Numbered from the stretch's first letter, positions 22,301 to 32,558 are shown. The stretch: 64,000 nucleotides of DNA from Cristatella mucedo (GCA_009760855.2 WPIO01000037.1:1261501-1325500), one strand, 5' to 3'. Numbers and translations are program-made. The notes: generated by a model not told the origin, from the letters alone.

Positions 22301-25300
22301 GAAACTGTGTGGTTGCAGTGTCGCACTACAGCCAAGTGTTTTGCTAAGAATCATATGATCCAGAACCTGGTGGATGCTTTCCTCAAGAAATATCCAGGTA
22401 TGTGCACATACATAGGTCAATGCACATCTAGTGTGTGTGTGTGCATGCCTGTGTGTGTGTGTGTGTGTGTGTGTGTGCACGCGTGTGTGTGTGTGTGCCT
22501 GTGTGTGTGTATGTGTATGTGTACTGGTGCATTCATGAGTGTTTGTACATGCCCGTGTAAGCATGCTTGATGCTGTTGTGATGGCTATCTCAGTCGATGT
22601 TTTAATTGTGAGAAATGCTGTATGGTGCTTAGTGTTCCTTTGTGACCCAATGTGAACGTTTTTTTTTAATTATAGAAAAGATGAGGCCCAAAGAAGCTTT
22701 GGCTGAGCTCGATGAGAAATTTAAAGCCATCGCACCCATTCTAGTAAGCACTTTGACCTCGTTTTGCCTTTTACAACTTCTCGTCCTGCCTATGGTCGCT
22801 GTGGTGTAGGTGCTTGATTCAAGTCACCAAGCATGGTACAGAGACCTGCTGCTGGAACCGCTGTGTTTTCTGCAATGCAGTAGCACTGATTGTCCAAGTG
22901 GAAATGTAACTCTGTATAATATAGTTTAATGGCAAGATTATCGACGAATTTTTACTACTTTTTGCTTCTGTGATGTAGCTTGTTCGGAAGCATTTAAATA
23001 TGAATACAGTTAGTGCACGCGGCTTCCTTTAGATGGCCGCCTGGGGCTGTCAATCCACATGGAGATGTGCATGCAAATCTGCCAAAGTGCATGCACATAA
23101 TATGCTTGTAAACGGTTTTAGGAGCAATCGCGGGAGGTTTAAAGAACAGGAGTAATAATTTACCCGCAGGAAGTTTTGCATTCACTTGTTAGCTGTCGGG
23201 GTCGATCAGTTTTGCTGGCTTTAAACCGTGTCAAACCGTGTTACACTCAGCGATTCACTGCAGACCTACTACTGTTACCATAAAGAAAGTCAATTGCCTT
23301 GTTTCTTATGTTCTTCCAGCTGTGTTAAGGCTATTGCCTAGTTTCATGATGGTCACCGGCCATTTTAAATTGCTCAGTAAAATTAACTGAGTTGAACAGA
23401 TTAGTGTACCACAGTCTCTTTTTTAATGTCCCCCATAACTGCTAATCGTGTGCATACGTGAATCTCTTGTTTTTGCAGGGCAAGCGCAATAGAACGAGGG
23501 CCTCGGATGGCGACGATGATGATCATGAAGATGTAGATGATGATAGCGATGGAGATGACTCCACGCGTGGTGCTGCTGCAGTTCGGCACCTGGCCGGTCA
23601 CGCGATAATGTCCGGGCTTCCGCATGCCTTTGCGTTTCCAGTGTGCAGGGAATGCCCCGGTTTTGAGCCTGCCGGCACACCTATGCCTCGATGTAAGTAG
23701 GCCGTAAGTTTACTGCAAGAGAGTGCCACCACCTTTCAGGGGGTCGAAACGGTCATCGTGCATTACGGCGTGCCACTAGGTCATTGCTTGCTATACTGCC
23801 TGACAGCTCATTACGTGCCGTGACCGTGACCTTGTCTGGACTTGGGATCGTGCCGACGTGTCTGTCTCGCAGGCTATGCTGGTGCCGTGCCTTCTCGAAT
23901 GCGAGCGTGGGTAAAATAGTCGGCTAAATAGTAGTCTGCACGGCTTCGAGGTTCGAGCTCTGGTTCGCTGCTGTGAGCACAGCTACCCACACTGCATAAA
24001 TTGTGCTGGACTGATCTGCTGAGAGTGAAAGGTTGAAGCTAACGTTTTATGAATATTTCTACAAATCCGATGCATATGAATGGCACCGGAGATGTGCAAA
24101 GGCCACGATAGTAACACGCTCAGAAGAATGTCCCTGCAGCGGCATTTTGATTCATATGACACTAGAAATATGTATACAACATTTGCATAGACTCTTGTGA
24201 ACTAAATCTCTTCACGGGCATGTCCCATATGCTAGAAAGAAAGAGAAGTATGTGAACTTGTCAGTGATTACATTCATAATTTCAGCATTGGCAAGTGCGC
24301 AGAGGAGAGTTGTCACCGACGAAGCAAATGCTGTGAAGAACAGGTGGGTTTTTAGCTTCTTCTTATCGTCGAGTCAAGGGATGTCTTGTGCACGTGAGCA
24401 TCGTATTTCGTGCTCATTCACACTTGTGTACTCTTCAAAAGTTCCACCGTGTGCGTTTATACTCCGTGTGTCAATGTTTTGGCACACCGGCAGAGGTAGA
24501 GTGTGAAAGAGGGATTCCCTCCAGTAGTGTCTGTAGCTCTGGACGTATAGATCCGTGGACCTGTGCGTGGCCGAAGTGTATGTGGCCTGCCTGTGAGTAA
24601 CGTCACAAAACGACTCACTGCTCTGCTCTCTGGGCTGCAGGCCGAGCAGCATTTACTCGGTCATTACGGAATGTTGAACCATAGCAAAGTCTAAGGGCAT
24701 GTGTTGCGTGCTTGCAAGCACTTGCAACCTTGTGGTCCGGATGTTTTTCCTGTCTCGACAGGATCAGTTAAAGAGCAATTTGTAGTTTGTGCTTGCACTT
24801 AAGTGTGAGCATGCACGTGTGCTCTCACACATGCTCTTGGGAGCGCAAGAAAGCTCTCTGCTGCCCACTGACTCGCGTGCGTGACGATTCGTGACAAGAA
24901 AATTTGCGAGCTACTTATCTGCATGCAGTTATGAAGTGAAAAGCCATTTAGCATTTTCTTAATGCTTTTTTATTTTTCTCTCCATAGTGCCTACTTGGTC
25001 CGAGCTTTTATGGATTGTGAATATTTTACAATATGTCCGCAGTGAGCCATGCCAGTGGGTCGATGTTTTGCCAGCTGCATGATGGCTACTCGCAGTATAA
25101 CTCGGCCTTCTCGTGTTGCCGCTTGCAGCCGATGGATCGGTAGCACGGACAGGAGGCGCTGCTTCAAGTGCATCTTCCGATGCTGCTGCTGCCACGTCGG
25201 CGGATCGCCAGTCATTCAGCTGCCCACCTGGGCAGCACCATATCGTTTGCTGGTGCTGCCTGCAGATGATGCCCGATCGAACGAGCGACTTGTCCAGCCA

Positions 25301-28300
25301 GCCATCTCTTCCTAGGCAGCACTGTGAGCCCTCTGCACTGCTGCCTGCCTGCTGCTGCCGCCTCGTGGGCGAGGTGTGCTGCTGCTACTGCTGCTGCTGC
25401 AACCCGCGAGCAGCCAAGTGCATGTCGGTCCGGGGTTTCGTCTTCTAGGTAGTCTCTGTCGGCACCCATTTTGTGGTGCTTATTGGCGTTGCGGAGAGCC
25501 TGGCTGCAGTGGCTGCCTCTTCCGGCTAAAGGGTAGGTCGAGCACTGCAGAGTGACAGTCGCCGCTTGAGGTACTGGCTGCTTGGCCCGTATGACTAGTT
25601 CTCACCGGCTGCAGACGTAGCAGGAGCAGAAGTGCAGAAGCTGCAGCCAGTGCCACTTTTTCGCACAGATTTCCCTGCTAACGACAGTTGCCTGAGCGAC
25701 ATCGTGCTGAAAAACTTGTACGAATCCGGCATTCTGAAGGTATGAAGAAAGTCTGAGGATTGACTCACGCTTATTAGTATCCTTACTAGAAAATACTTGC
25801 TTCTCATTCTGTGGAGTCTCGTGATATATGGCTGTGCTTTTCTCTGTACTCTCCTCCTCAGTGCTGTCAGTGGTCTATTATTGGTTTCAGCAATCATTGC
25901 AAATCAATGCAGTCTGGGGTTTAGCTGTGCCTGTGCACATAAGCAACCCTTCTGTGTCTCAGCTGCAGCTTTCGGTTTCTTAGCTCTGCTAACTGTTGTT
26001 AGGTGGTTGTTTGCCAGGGTTCTTGGCGTATGTATGTGTGCATGTCATGTGGATCTCCGTCTGTAACTCCACAAAACCGCAAAGACTAAGTGAGTGCTAT
26101 GCAGTAGAGCTATCTATAACCCTTTCAAAGCCTAAGCAGCTTTTGGTATGCATTCGGTAGCCAACAGACTTCATCTCACGCAGCAAAGAGAAAGTGGTCG
26201 GCCCAGGTATGGAAACTTGAAACACATTCAGGCGGCACAGCATTGATAATGGCAATGGGATCGTACTTCCAAACAAGGCATGCTGCAGTGACCGAGGCTA
26301 GATGCGTGCAAAAGATGCTACCTCAGTAGGTCTTGACAGCTCTCGTAACACCAGGCTTTTCTATCTTTTGTTGCTGGATAGATTTGCTATGGTGGCAACA
26401 GTTTGCTTTCTGTGCTTAGTTTAGATTTTCCATGGCCCTGGGCCATCCTGGTATTCCATGCCGTGTGTAGAGTGTGTATGTTGGTTGTAAATCATAGGAG
26501 TCGGTATCCAGTGCCGATTTGAAATCGCCACGTGTGCAGCGATTCGTTTTTTGCTATAGACTTTGTGCAGCTCTCCGCTGCCGCTGTTGTCATTCTGCAG
26601 CTCGCAAGAGTGCTCTCGCCTGCTCTTTAGGATTATCTGTCCCGGAACGGCAAGACGACACGGGACCTGGTGACCGAGTCGTGCGCCAAGCTTGACGCGG
26701 GCCAGTACACGCTTGGAAACAACTACGCCGGGCCGTTTGTCGGTGCGTTGCTGCTCTTGTCTGTTCTACTTCAGATGCCCTTTTTTCTGAGCTGGCCGTA
26801 GGCTGGTGGCATAGACTGAGGCAGAGCCTCAGTCTACGCCTCGTGCCCGGCGTTCATTACTTTGCTGACGTCATTCTTGCAAGCTGGTCTGTTGCTGTGC
26901 CACGCTAGCTCAAATTCTTGAGCTGGTGGACGTAGGTATGGGCGGGTGGGTGGTTGGTTTCCTAAGCTTTGCGTCGATTGCTTAGTCGTGTCTTTGCTGC
27001 CGGATTGTGATGTCTTTGAAGCTGCATCGCATCGCCAATTTTTCGTGCCTAAATTCTCTGCATCTTGACTAATCAGCACGCAATTCTTTTTTAAGTTCGA
27101 GACTGCCCTGTTGCATGTCCGGCCAGGTTTCGGGTTAAGTTAAAAGTTAAAAGGTTAGCTGATTTAACAGCCTCATTTACATAGTGGCAGAAGAGCCTAG
27201 GCGGCTATCGCTGCCACTTGCAGTGGGCAATTAAGGATCGGCCACTGCAGGATTTGTAACCACGTCATGGATCGTGAAGAGCAAGCGCATTACCCCCTGG
27301 TTTAAGACCCAGTGTTTAGAGATCCTTGTGTGTTCGGTCTAGCATGGCGATTGCCGTCGGCGCTTGGCATCGCAGCTGGATCTTGCTGGCTGTGTCTGCA
27401 CTTGGTGTTTTCACAATTCAGCTGCACGTCACCCGGCGAAAGGTGAAAGGCAGCATTGCCAGCACCTCTGCCTCGAATCGCTCTTAGCACGGGCCTCGGC
27501 AAGCGGTGCATCGCGGGGGGGGGGGGGGGGGGGGGGGGCCGATTCGTCGGTGTCCACATATACAGCCCCGTTCGTGCCGCGAAGCTGCAAGTCAACTGTC
27601 GGCCGGTGGCAAACAGAGGGCAGCTCTCTGCTGCTGTCCACTCCGAATGGATTAAGCAGCATCATCTTAGGTCCAAGTCTGGTTTGTTGAGTTTTGTCGG
27701 CCCTAGTCTGCCACTCTGCGGGAGCCCTCGTTAACTGAAACTGCTACTCAATACTACTGTCACCGTGTGTGCTATGCTACTTCTGCTGTCGCTGCTTCGG
27801 ACGATGAGGTAAGAATAAATGTGTGTATTCCCTTAAGAGAACTACTTTCCAACGTACTTTCAAAGCACTCGCGATATGCTGGCGAGGAAGCATATAAACA
27901 GATTAGTATCATTGGCATGCACAATTTCAAGCCACATAAGCAAATAAAAGCACATTTCAAATGTGCCTGTCCGAAGGCTGGAAGGAACAGATTGGCTTTC
28001 ACCTGGGTTTTAAATGTCGTCTTTCAGTTAGTGTCATTATGTTGCCACGATTTCGGTCAGTGGTAGAATGGTTGCCTTTAACAACCAAGACAGTGGGCTC
28101 GAGTGCTGCAACATATGTAAAGTGCCTGCATAGAAATTATATCTCTTATGGCTCTGTACATATGAATTATTATTCCGTTTTGTTTGTCGGTTGCAGGCTT
28201 CCAGACTCTGAGGCATAGGAACTGACGACATGGTCTCAAACCATAGGATTTGGGATCATTTAGTAGCCTAGGTAGACGCCGAGATTGAGAGGAGCTGGTG

Positions 28301-28677
28301 GCTTGACGTGAACACGAGGCATCAGTATTTCAGATAGAAAGGCCAGAGAGCAAGGGAATTAAGGGACCGGAATTAAGGGAATGGAAAGATCTTGAAGTTG
28401 GATGTCCTGCTTTATGGGATGCCGGTGCATGTTGGAAAGAAGTGGTATTGTGTGGTAGGTGCAGCATTTACAATATATACAAGCCGAGTTCTGCACCATG
28501 TGTAAGCGTCTTGGTGTTCAAGCAGGAAGATGAGCAAGGAGAGAAAAAAGCTGGACTGTAGTTTCCCCTATGCCCCTAGCTAAGCAAGCTCGAATTTTGG
28601 CGCAGTATTTCATAGCTCAGTCTTAAAAGTTGGCAGACTTGACTCTAGAGCTGATGCGGTCTTCTAATGAAAGTTCA

Positions 28678-28710
<33 letters not shown>

Positions 28711-29368
28711 TTGCACTTGATAAAGCGCCCTCAGAGAACTTTATCTCTTTCTAGGCGCTTTACATTTGCTGCAAAGTGATACGCAATAGAATAGTAAGTA
28801 AAATCATGCTTGAAAAACAAACAAAATGAATAACATGAATAATGAATAAATATGAATAACATGGTTAGGGGTTACATGCACTGGGTCAGCATGCAAATGT
28901 GGTTAGTGGCAGCATGAACAGTGTCAGCACGCATAAGCACATCGAGGACGAATCACAAGGACCCACTAAATGCTGTCCTAAATAGGTATGTTTTTAAGTT
29001 TCTTTTAAATGTGGTCAGGTCAGGGGATGTTCTGATGCAGGTCGGGAGGGAGTTCCAGGCTGTGGGAGCATACGAGCTAAATGCACGGTCTCCAAAGGAT
29101 TTAAGGTTTGTACGAGGTATTTCTAGACTGTTGGATTCCGAAAAGCGAGTGGTACGATGCTTTGCCTGATGGGGTAGTATCTCTGAAAGATAGGCTGGAG
29201 CCATAGAATGAAGAGACCTAAAAGTGAGCGACAAAACCTTGAAGTCAATCCGTTGCTTGACTGGTAACCAGTGCAGGTCGGCGAGAAGTGGAGTAATGTG
29301 GCAACTGCGACGCTCACGACAGACAAGCCTAGCTGCAGAGTTTTGCACCAGCTGCAATCGCCTGATCG

Positions 29369-29414
<46 letters not shown>

Positions 29415-29428
29415 AATATGCATACATA

Positions 29429-29493
<65 letters not shown>

Positions 29494-30683
29494 GATAATA
29501 ACAATAAAAATAATACATTTGGTATAACGCCCTCAGAGAACTCAATCTCTTTCTAGGCGCTTTACATTTGCTGTAAAGAAAAGTACGATCGAATGGTTAG
29601 TGGTAGCATGCTCGATAAGCAACAAGAATAACATGGCTAGGGGTGACATGCACAGGGCCAGCATGCAAGTATGGTTAGTGGCAGCATGCACAGTGTCAGC
29701 ATGCATAAGCACATAAAGGACGATTTTTTGAGCACGACTCTCAAGATTTCACACATTCGATACATGCTGCATGCTGGCCAAGCTCATTGTGAGGCTTGGT
29801 CTTTCCGTTTTTGTGTGTGACATGACGTTTAAATGTTTTACTCCATAACTATTAGAAATTGTTAAAATATTTAGACATTTTTATAGTATCTTTCGAGAAC
29901 CAAATCTCTCTTTATAGGCATTACTTTGCATGTTCATCTGACCGCATGATGCAAGTCGACGCATCCTCGCCGCTCTCATGCTTCCCCTCGCGCACGGCTG
30001 GCCAGTGCCTTCGAGTTAGCGCTCGAACTCAAACGTGTGGCCAGGCTGACTCGATTGCAGCACCGGCTCCGGCGTTACAGGACACGGTGTGACTGGCACG
30101 TCGTACGTCTGCCGTCGCTGCGCCATGCCAGCACTTCGGGAGCTCGCCTATCAGTTTCGGCGCGATATCCCTGACCTTCCCGGTAGGTGTCTCGCACGTG
30201 CGGTCGTGCATCGGGGCTTCCCGTGTGCTGAGCGTTTCGATGCGGCCGCTGCCGTTTCGCCGGCAGGTGGCTGCTTGAGGTACCGGCAGTCGGCCGCTTG
30301 AGGCACCGGCAGGTGTGCACCTCGGCCTGCTCTCGGGCCGCACACGTCGCGGCTGCTCGCAGCGTCTGGATTGAGGGTGGCATTTTGTAAAACAAAATTT
30401 CAGACCGCGTCGCGAGAAGGCCCGACTGCCACTGGGGCAGGAACTGCAGGACGCAGTCGAGCAAGCCCGAGCACGCAGCGTGAGTACTAGAGGAGGCTCG
30501 GGAGGGAGAGCCCCGCCCCTCCTCTAGCCCAGGCTCGCCGCGAGACTTGCCCGCTGTTGCCACCTGGCGCTGCTGCCTGGGTGCCTGCCTGTCTTGCCGG
30601 GCCGAGCTTGGCCCGACGCTCTCTTAGCCGCCTGTCGTTGCAGCCGTTTCAATCACGTGTGCGAGCAGACACGGCAGGCTTAG
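16168..30683 (+). CDS. CHFR: E3 ubiquitin ligase CHFR (multi-exon, apparently complete)
   Basis: CHFR is a mitotic-checkpoint ubiquitin ligase with an FHA domain, a RING finger, a Cys-rich region and a C-terminal PAR-binding zinc finger. Exons: 16168-16312, 18158-18254, 19310-19416, 19566-19679, 20876-21053, 21693-21768, 22319-22397, 22676-22743, 23479-23692, 25129-25323, 25615-25739, 26631-26742, 30081-30182, 30404-30479 and 30644-30683. The phases of consecutive exons agree throughout. FHA signature residues (GR, SSKH, SNG) are present. The RING has CPIC, LQPCLHTFC, GGC and CPT followed by C on the next exon. The end of exon 10 and the start of exon 11 are the least certain. Introns carry LINE and SINE insertions. 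Confidence 0.95.
17640..17720 (+). mobile_element. LINE/SINE 3'-end fragment in CHFR intron 1
   Basis: GTAAAGTGCTTAGAAAGAGA, then a degenerate second hairpin arm and an (ATAAT)n tail. Confidence 0.6.
17757..17950 (+). mobile_element. tRNA-derived SINE (family 1)
   Basis: A tRNA-like head with box A (TGGCTCACTAGGTA, 17763-17776) and box B (GGGTTCGAATCC, 17814-17825). The body (GCGATCCTTTATCGCCG ... AGGCTCTTCTGTCGCT) ends near GGCTGTTAAATCAGCTTG. Antisense copies at 51795, 55432 and 57103 share the whole unit. It is not a functional tRNA gene: there is no cloverleaf 3' half. Confidence 0.82.
18158..18254 (+). CDS. CHFR: CHFR exon 2, FHA core
   Basis: Acceptor CCTGTAG. Reads NDLSLAANINVSSKHGFIS, with the phosphopeptide-binding Ser and the structural His of FHA domains in SSKH. 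Donor TGAG|GTAAGC, phase 2. Confidence 0.9.
18409..19250 (-). mobile_element. LINE family A, antisense, in CHFR intron 2
   Basis: (TAA)n, the 3' hairpin, the 3'-UTR, then an antisense RT C-terminus (minus-strand frame 18661-19110 reads [20 protein letters not shown] and later blocks). 5' truncated. Ends about 60 bases before CHFR exon 3. Confidence 0.88.
19310..19416 (+). CDS. CHFR: CHFR exon 3, end of FHA domain
   Basis: Completes a split Ser codon, then SNGTLVDGKKLVKG and LKSGDEIHFVFK. The NG pair is the third FHA signature. Donor GATA|GTAAGT, phase 1. Confidence 0.93.
19566..19679 (+). CDS. CHFR: CHFR exon 4, FHA-RING linker
   Basis: Reads VAYTFEILPIS, closing the FHA fold, then an acidic linker (DYDNDFEDDAPADEKP). 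Acceptor TTTCACAG, donor GGCTC|GTAAGG, phase 1. Confidence 0.85.
20085..20225 (-). mobile_element. Diverged SINE family 1 copy, antisense
   Basis: AGTGCCTTAACGGCTTCCAC and the following positions track the SINE body; the tRNA-like head is poorly preserved. Confidence 0.45.
20876..21053 (+). CDS. CHFR: CHFR exon 5, linker and start of RING
   Basis: A phase-compatible acceptor (GCCACCCAG) leads into a linker and EAKRPRLVDSDDLEETMK, then CPICQEILHGCV, the first half of a C3HC4 RING. The donor GTAAG|GTAGAG lies inside a 36-bp tandem duplication. The 5' boundary is the most phase-consistent choice. Confidence 0.85.
21039..21110 (+). repeat. 36-bp tandem duplication over the CHFR exon 5 donor
   Basis: Two adjacent 36-base units (21039-21074 and 21075-21110) differ at two positions. 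Each contains GCACGGCTGTGTAAGGTAG, so the last bases of the exon and its splice donor occur twice. Confidence 0.9.
21693..21768 (+). CDS. CHFR: CHFR exon 6, RING core
   Basis: Acceptor TTCTTTTTAG. Reads LQPCLHTFCGGCYAEWKP, then QCPT, giving the central Cys/His zinc ligands. Donor ACG|GTATGG, phase 0. Confidence 0.92.
21838..21910 (-). mobile_element. LINE/SINE 3'-end fragment, antisense
   Basis: ATAATAAAAAATG followed by TAGCACCCCAAGAGAATTTA and ATCTCTGTTTGGGCAC, a diverged terminal hairpin. Confidence 0.55.
22319..22397 (+). CDS. CHFR: CHFR exon 7, end of RING
   Basis: Begins with the last RING Cys (CRTTAKCFAKNHMIQNLVDA), then FLKKYP. The KNH..QNLV motif after the RING is typical of CHFR. 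Donor CCAG|GTATGT, phase 1. Confidence 0.93.
22428..22530. repeat. (GT)n microsatellite in CHFR intron 7
   Basis: Several GT runs interrupted by GCATGC and GCACGC. Confidence 0.9.
22676..22743 (+). CDS. CHFR: CHFR exon 8
   Basis: A short exon reading EKMRPKEALAELDEKFKAIA and then PIL. Acceptor after a T-rich tract (AATTATAG), donor CTA|GTAAGC, phase 0. Similarity is weak; it is placed here by phase and order. Confidence 0.75.
23479..23692 (+). CDS. CHFR: CHFR exon 9, acidic linker
   Basis: Reads GKRNRTRASDG, an Asp-rich run (DDDDHEDVDDDSDGDD), and later FPVCRECPGFEP, the start of the CHFR Cys-rich region. Acceptor TTTTTGCAG, donor CGAT|GTAAGT, phase 1. Confidence 0.88.
24180..24400 (-). mobile_element. 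Diverged LINE A 3'-UTR fragment in a CHFR intron
   Basis: GACGAAGCAAATGCTGTGAA and TTTTTAGCTTCTTCTTATCG match the family A 3'-UTR and RT junction seen at 55310-55350, with strong divergence. Confidence 0.5.
25129..25323 (+). CDS. CHFR: CHFR exon 10, Cys-rich region
   Basis: Acceptor GCTTGCAG, an Ala/Ser-rich linker, then SCPPGQHHIVCWCCLQMMPD, matching the CHFR Cys-rich domain. The donor CACT|GTGAGC leaves a phase-1 T and fits the exon at 25615. Reading through instead gives a poly-Cys run from a TGC repeat and then a stop at 25446. Confidence 0.8.
25615..25739 (+). CDS. CHFR: CHFR exon 11
   Basis: Reads FPANDSCLSDIVLKNLYESG and then ILK, matching the CHFR segment after the Cys-rich core. 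An acceptor at 25615 or 25669 fits the phase equally well; 25615 gives the longer alignment. Donor AAG|GTATGA, phase 0. Confidence 0.8.
26040..26195 (-). mobile_element. LINE family B 3'-UTR fragment, antisense
   Basis: GTCTGTAACTCCACAAAACC through GCTTTTGGTATGCATTCGGT matches the copy at 5820-6010. Confidence 0.65.
26631..26742 (+). CDS. CHFR: CHFR exon 12
   Basis: Acceptor CTCTTTAG. Reads DYLSRNGKTTRDLVTESCAK and then LDAGQYTLGNNYAGPFV, following the family order. Donor GTCG|GTGCGT, phase 1. Confidence 0.92.
27145..27310 (-). mobile_element. Diverged SINE family 1 copy, antisense, in CHFR intron 12
   Basis: GCTGATTTAACAGCCTCATT, then GCAGAAGAGCCTAGGCGGCT and a degenerate tRNA-like head. 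Confidence 0.6.
27515..27538. repeat. G24 homopolymer
   Basis: An unbroken run of about 24 G on the plus strand in CHFR intron 12. Assembly length may be unreliable. Confidence 0.9.
28040..28175 (+). mobile_element. tRNA-derived SINE (family 2) with a LINE-like tail
   Basis: A tRNA-like head (GTCAGTGGTAGAATGGTTGC, then GGGCTCGAG as box B) is followed by TGTAAAGTGCCTGCATAGAA and the second arm TCTCTTATGGCTCTGTACAT, then TTATTATT. Same structure as 52381-52530 but more diverged. Confidence 0.6.
28684..29372 (-). mobile_element. LINE family A, antisense, in CHFR intron 12
   Basis: (TAA)n tail, 3' hairpin, 3'-UTR and antisense RT C-terminus. It ends at the (TA)n tract near the position coding CAIRRLQLVQ. 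Confidence 0.88.
29373..29490. repeat. (TA)n microsatellite
   Basis: About 120 bases of TA dinucleotides with a CATAAATATGCATACATAAG interruption, lying between two antisense LINE A copies. Confidence 0.92.
29491..29735 (-). mobile_element. LINE family A 3' end, antisense
   Basis: Starts AATGATAATAACAAT, then the hairpin (AACGCCCTCAGAGAACTC) and the 3'-UTR. Truncated before the RT frame. Confidence 0.82.
30081..30182 (+). CDS. CHFR: CHFR exon 13
   Basis: Acceptor GGCGTTACAG. Reads VTGTSYVCRRCAMPALRELA and then YQFRRDIPDLP, a hallmark of the CHFR C-terminal region. Donor CCCG|GTAGGT, phase 1. The intron before it (3.3 kb) holds several LINEs and a (TA)n tract. Confidence 0.93.
30404..30479 (+). 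CDS. CHFR: CHFR exon 14, first half of PBZ zinc finger
   Basis: Reads RRPDCHWGRNCRTQ, giving the two zinc-binding Cys of a PAR-binding zinc finger (C-x5-C). Donor CAGC|GTGAGT, phase 2. Confidence 0.93.
30644..30683 (+). CDS. CHFR: CHFR exon 15, end of PBZ and stop
   Basis: Acceptor GTCGTTGCAG, then ARFNHVCEQTRQA and TAG at 30681. With EH at the end of the previous exon it supplies the two zinc-binding His of the PBZ finger. Confidence 0.92.
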
Positions 30684-31950
30684 CTTCACGGCAGGCTCGT
30701 GCTTGGCCAATCACCGTGCTCGGCATCCTGTCGGGGCGCCACTCGTCTTTACCGTTCGCCGTTCACCCACAGCTGCTTGCCGAGATCGTCGCTACATTGT
30801 GATCAACAATGCACGGCGCCTCCGGGTGTGACTGCCATTTGCCGCGATGGAAGCAGCCGCAAAGGGCTGTGATGCCCAGTCTCTGACATGGGACACTTGC
30901 CCCCCTTTTTCGCTGCCGCTGCTCACTGCCGTGGTTGGCCGGTGTCGCCATTCCCGTGGTTTAGGTATGCCTAATGCTTGTGTGGCGGGATTCATTTAAT
31001 TGACTGTTGCTCTAGTATTTTAGCATGTCGTGCAGTGCCTAGATCCTATGCGCCGGGATATTCCACTAATTCATGCATGTAACCGTCGTACAGATTGGCC
31101 GAAAAGGTTTTAATGATCATTTTCCATTTGGTTATACATCGCACTTTGTTGCTGTTCCTTTATTGCTGTTTTATTATTATTACTGTTGTTAGCTGTCATG
31201 CTACATAGGCGAAATATTTGAACTTGCTCATTGGCTCCATTTGGATAGCAGAAAGATTAACCTGGTCTAGTGTCGGTACAGTTCCTTCCTGTCAGTAAGG
31301 AAAGGGACATCCCGTCATGCTATGTAGACTCGAATCAGATGCTATTGTCGATCCTGGCAATGGCCCCCAGGCAAAAGCAAAAACGTTTTACGATCGTTGC
31401 TGCAGTTGGTTCAACAGATACGCAAGGAGGAGTATTAAGCTCTCCACCGTTCAACTCGACAAGCAACCGTGACTGTGGTTCTCTTCTCCACGTGGTCGAT
31501 TCTGCCGATAGCGCCAATTGTGTAATTGGTTCGCGGTTTTCTCGGGAGCTGCTACCCATCGGCTGCTGGTCATTCTTCACACCCGTGCCTTGCAGGCCGA
31601 CTAGGAACTGCAGCGCTCCTCAAGCATAAGTACGACTTGCCGCTGAGTTGTGCTAGCAAGGATCTGCCTAATGAGCAAGAGATTCCAAGATGCATTATTG
31701 GCATAAAGTCAAAAATGAGCAGGGCGTTGTGGGCCTGAGACTGCCACTTCTCTCCGGACCGAATTCTGCCAAAATTATTCGTAATATTTTCTTCAAGATC
31801 GGTTTCCTTTGGTCGTACCGATTCGATTCTCGAGGCACTCGAGTCGGGCAGGTGTGAGTCGGAGTCGACCAGTCCGAGTCGGAGCCACGAAAATTCAGAA
31901 GAAAAACAATAAACTCTGGTGCCAGCCACGAGTTCGCAGAAAGGAAGGTA
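30684..31950. other. Intergenic DNA downstream of CHFR
   Basis: No recognised gene or repeat family. Frames in this stretch have no family resemblance. The CHFR 3'-UTR and poly(A) site should lie at its left end; no clear AATAAA was found close to the stop. Confidence 0.5.
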
Positions 31951-31951
31951 G

Positions 31952-32555
31952 CCGATAGCGATGAGAGAAGAGACGGCTGCGAGGGACAACCAGGAGCAAG
32001 GCTGAGCGATGAGAGAAGAGACGGCTGCGAGGGACAACCAGGAGCAAGGTTGAGCGATGAGAGAAGAGACGGCTGCGAGGGACAACCAGGAGCAAGGCTG
32101 AGCGATGAGAGAAGAGACGGCTGCGAGGGAGGGACAACCACGGCTGCGAGGGACACCAGGCAAGGTTGAGCGATGAGAGAAGAGACGGCTGCGAGGGACA
32201 ACCAGGAGCAAGGCTGAGCGATGAGAGAAGAGACGGCTGCGAGGGACAACCAGGAGCAAGGCTGAGCGATGAGAGAAGAGACGGCTGCGAGGGACAACCA
32301 GGAGCAAGGCTGAGCGATGAGAGAAGAGACGGCTGCGAGGGACAACCAGCAAGGCTGAGCGATGAGAGAAGAGACGGCTGCGAGGGACAACCAGGAGCAA
32401 GGCTGAGCGATGAGAGAAGAGACGGCTGCGAGGGACAACCAGGAGCAAGGCTCGCGATGAGAGAAGAGACAGCTGCGAGGGACAACCAGTAGCAAGGCTG
32501 AGCGATGAGAGAAGAGACGGCTGCGAGGGACAACCAGGAGCAAGGCTCGCGATGA
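31952..32555. repeat. 48-bp minisatellite array, about 12 units
   Basis: Tandem units of GATGAGAGAAGAGACGGCTG followed by CGAGGGACAACCAGGAGCAA and GGCTGAGC. Most are 48 bases, some shortened by a few bases (for example near 32145-32160 and 32348). As 48 is divisible by 3, several frames stay open for 200-300 codons; these frames are artefacts of the repeat. Confidence 0.95.
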
Positions 32556-32558
32556 GCT

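Noticed and set aside
29123-29545. Ile/Tyr-rich extension of the LINE frame
   Set aside because: The extension is the (TA)n tract; only the downstream RT part is real.
31952-32555. CRISPR-like array
   Set aside because: Units are directly adjacent without variable spacers, and the DNA is clearly animal.
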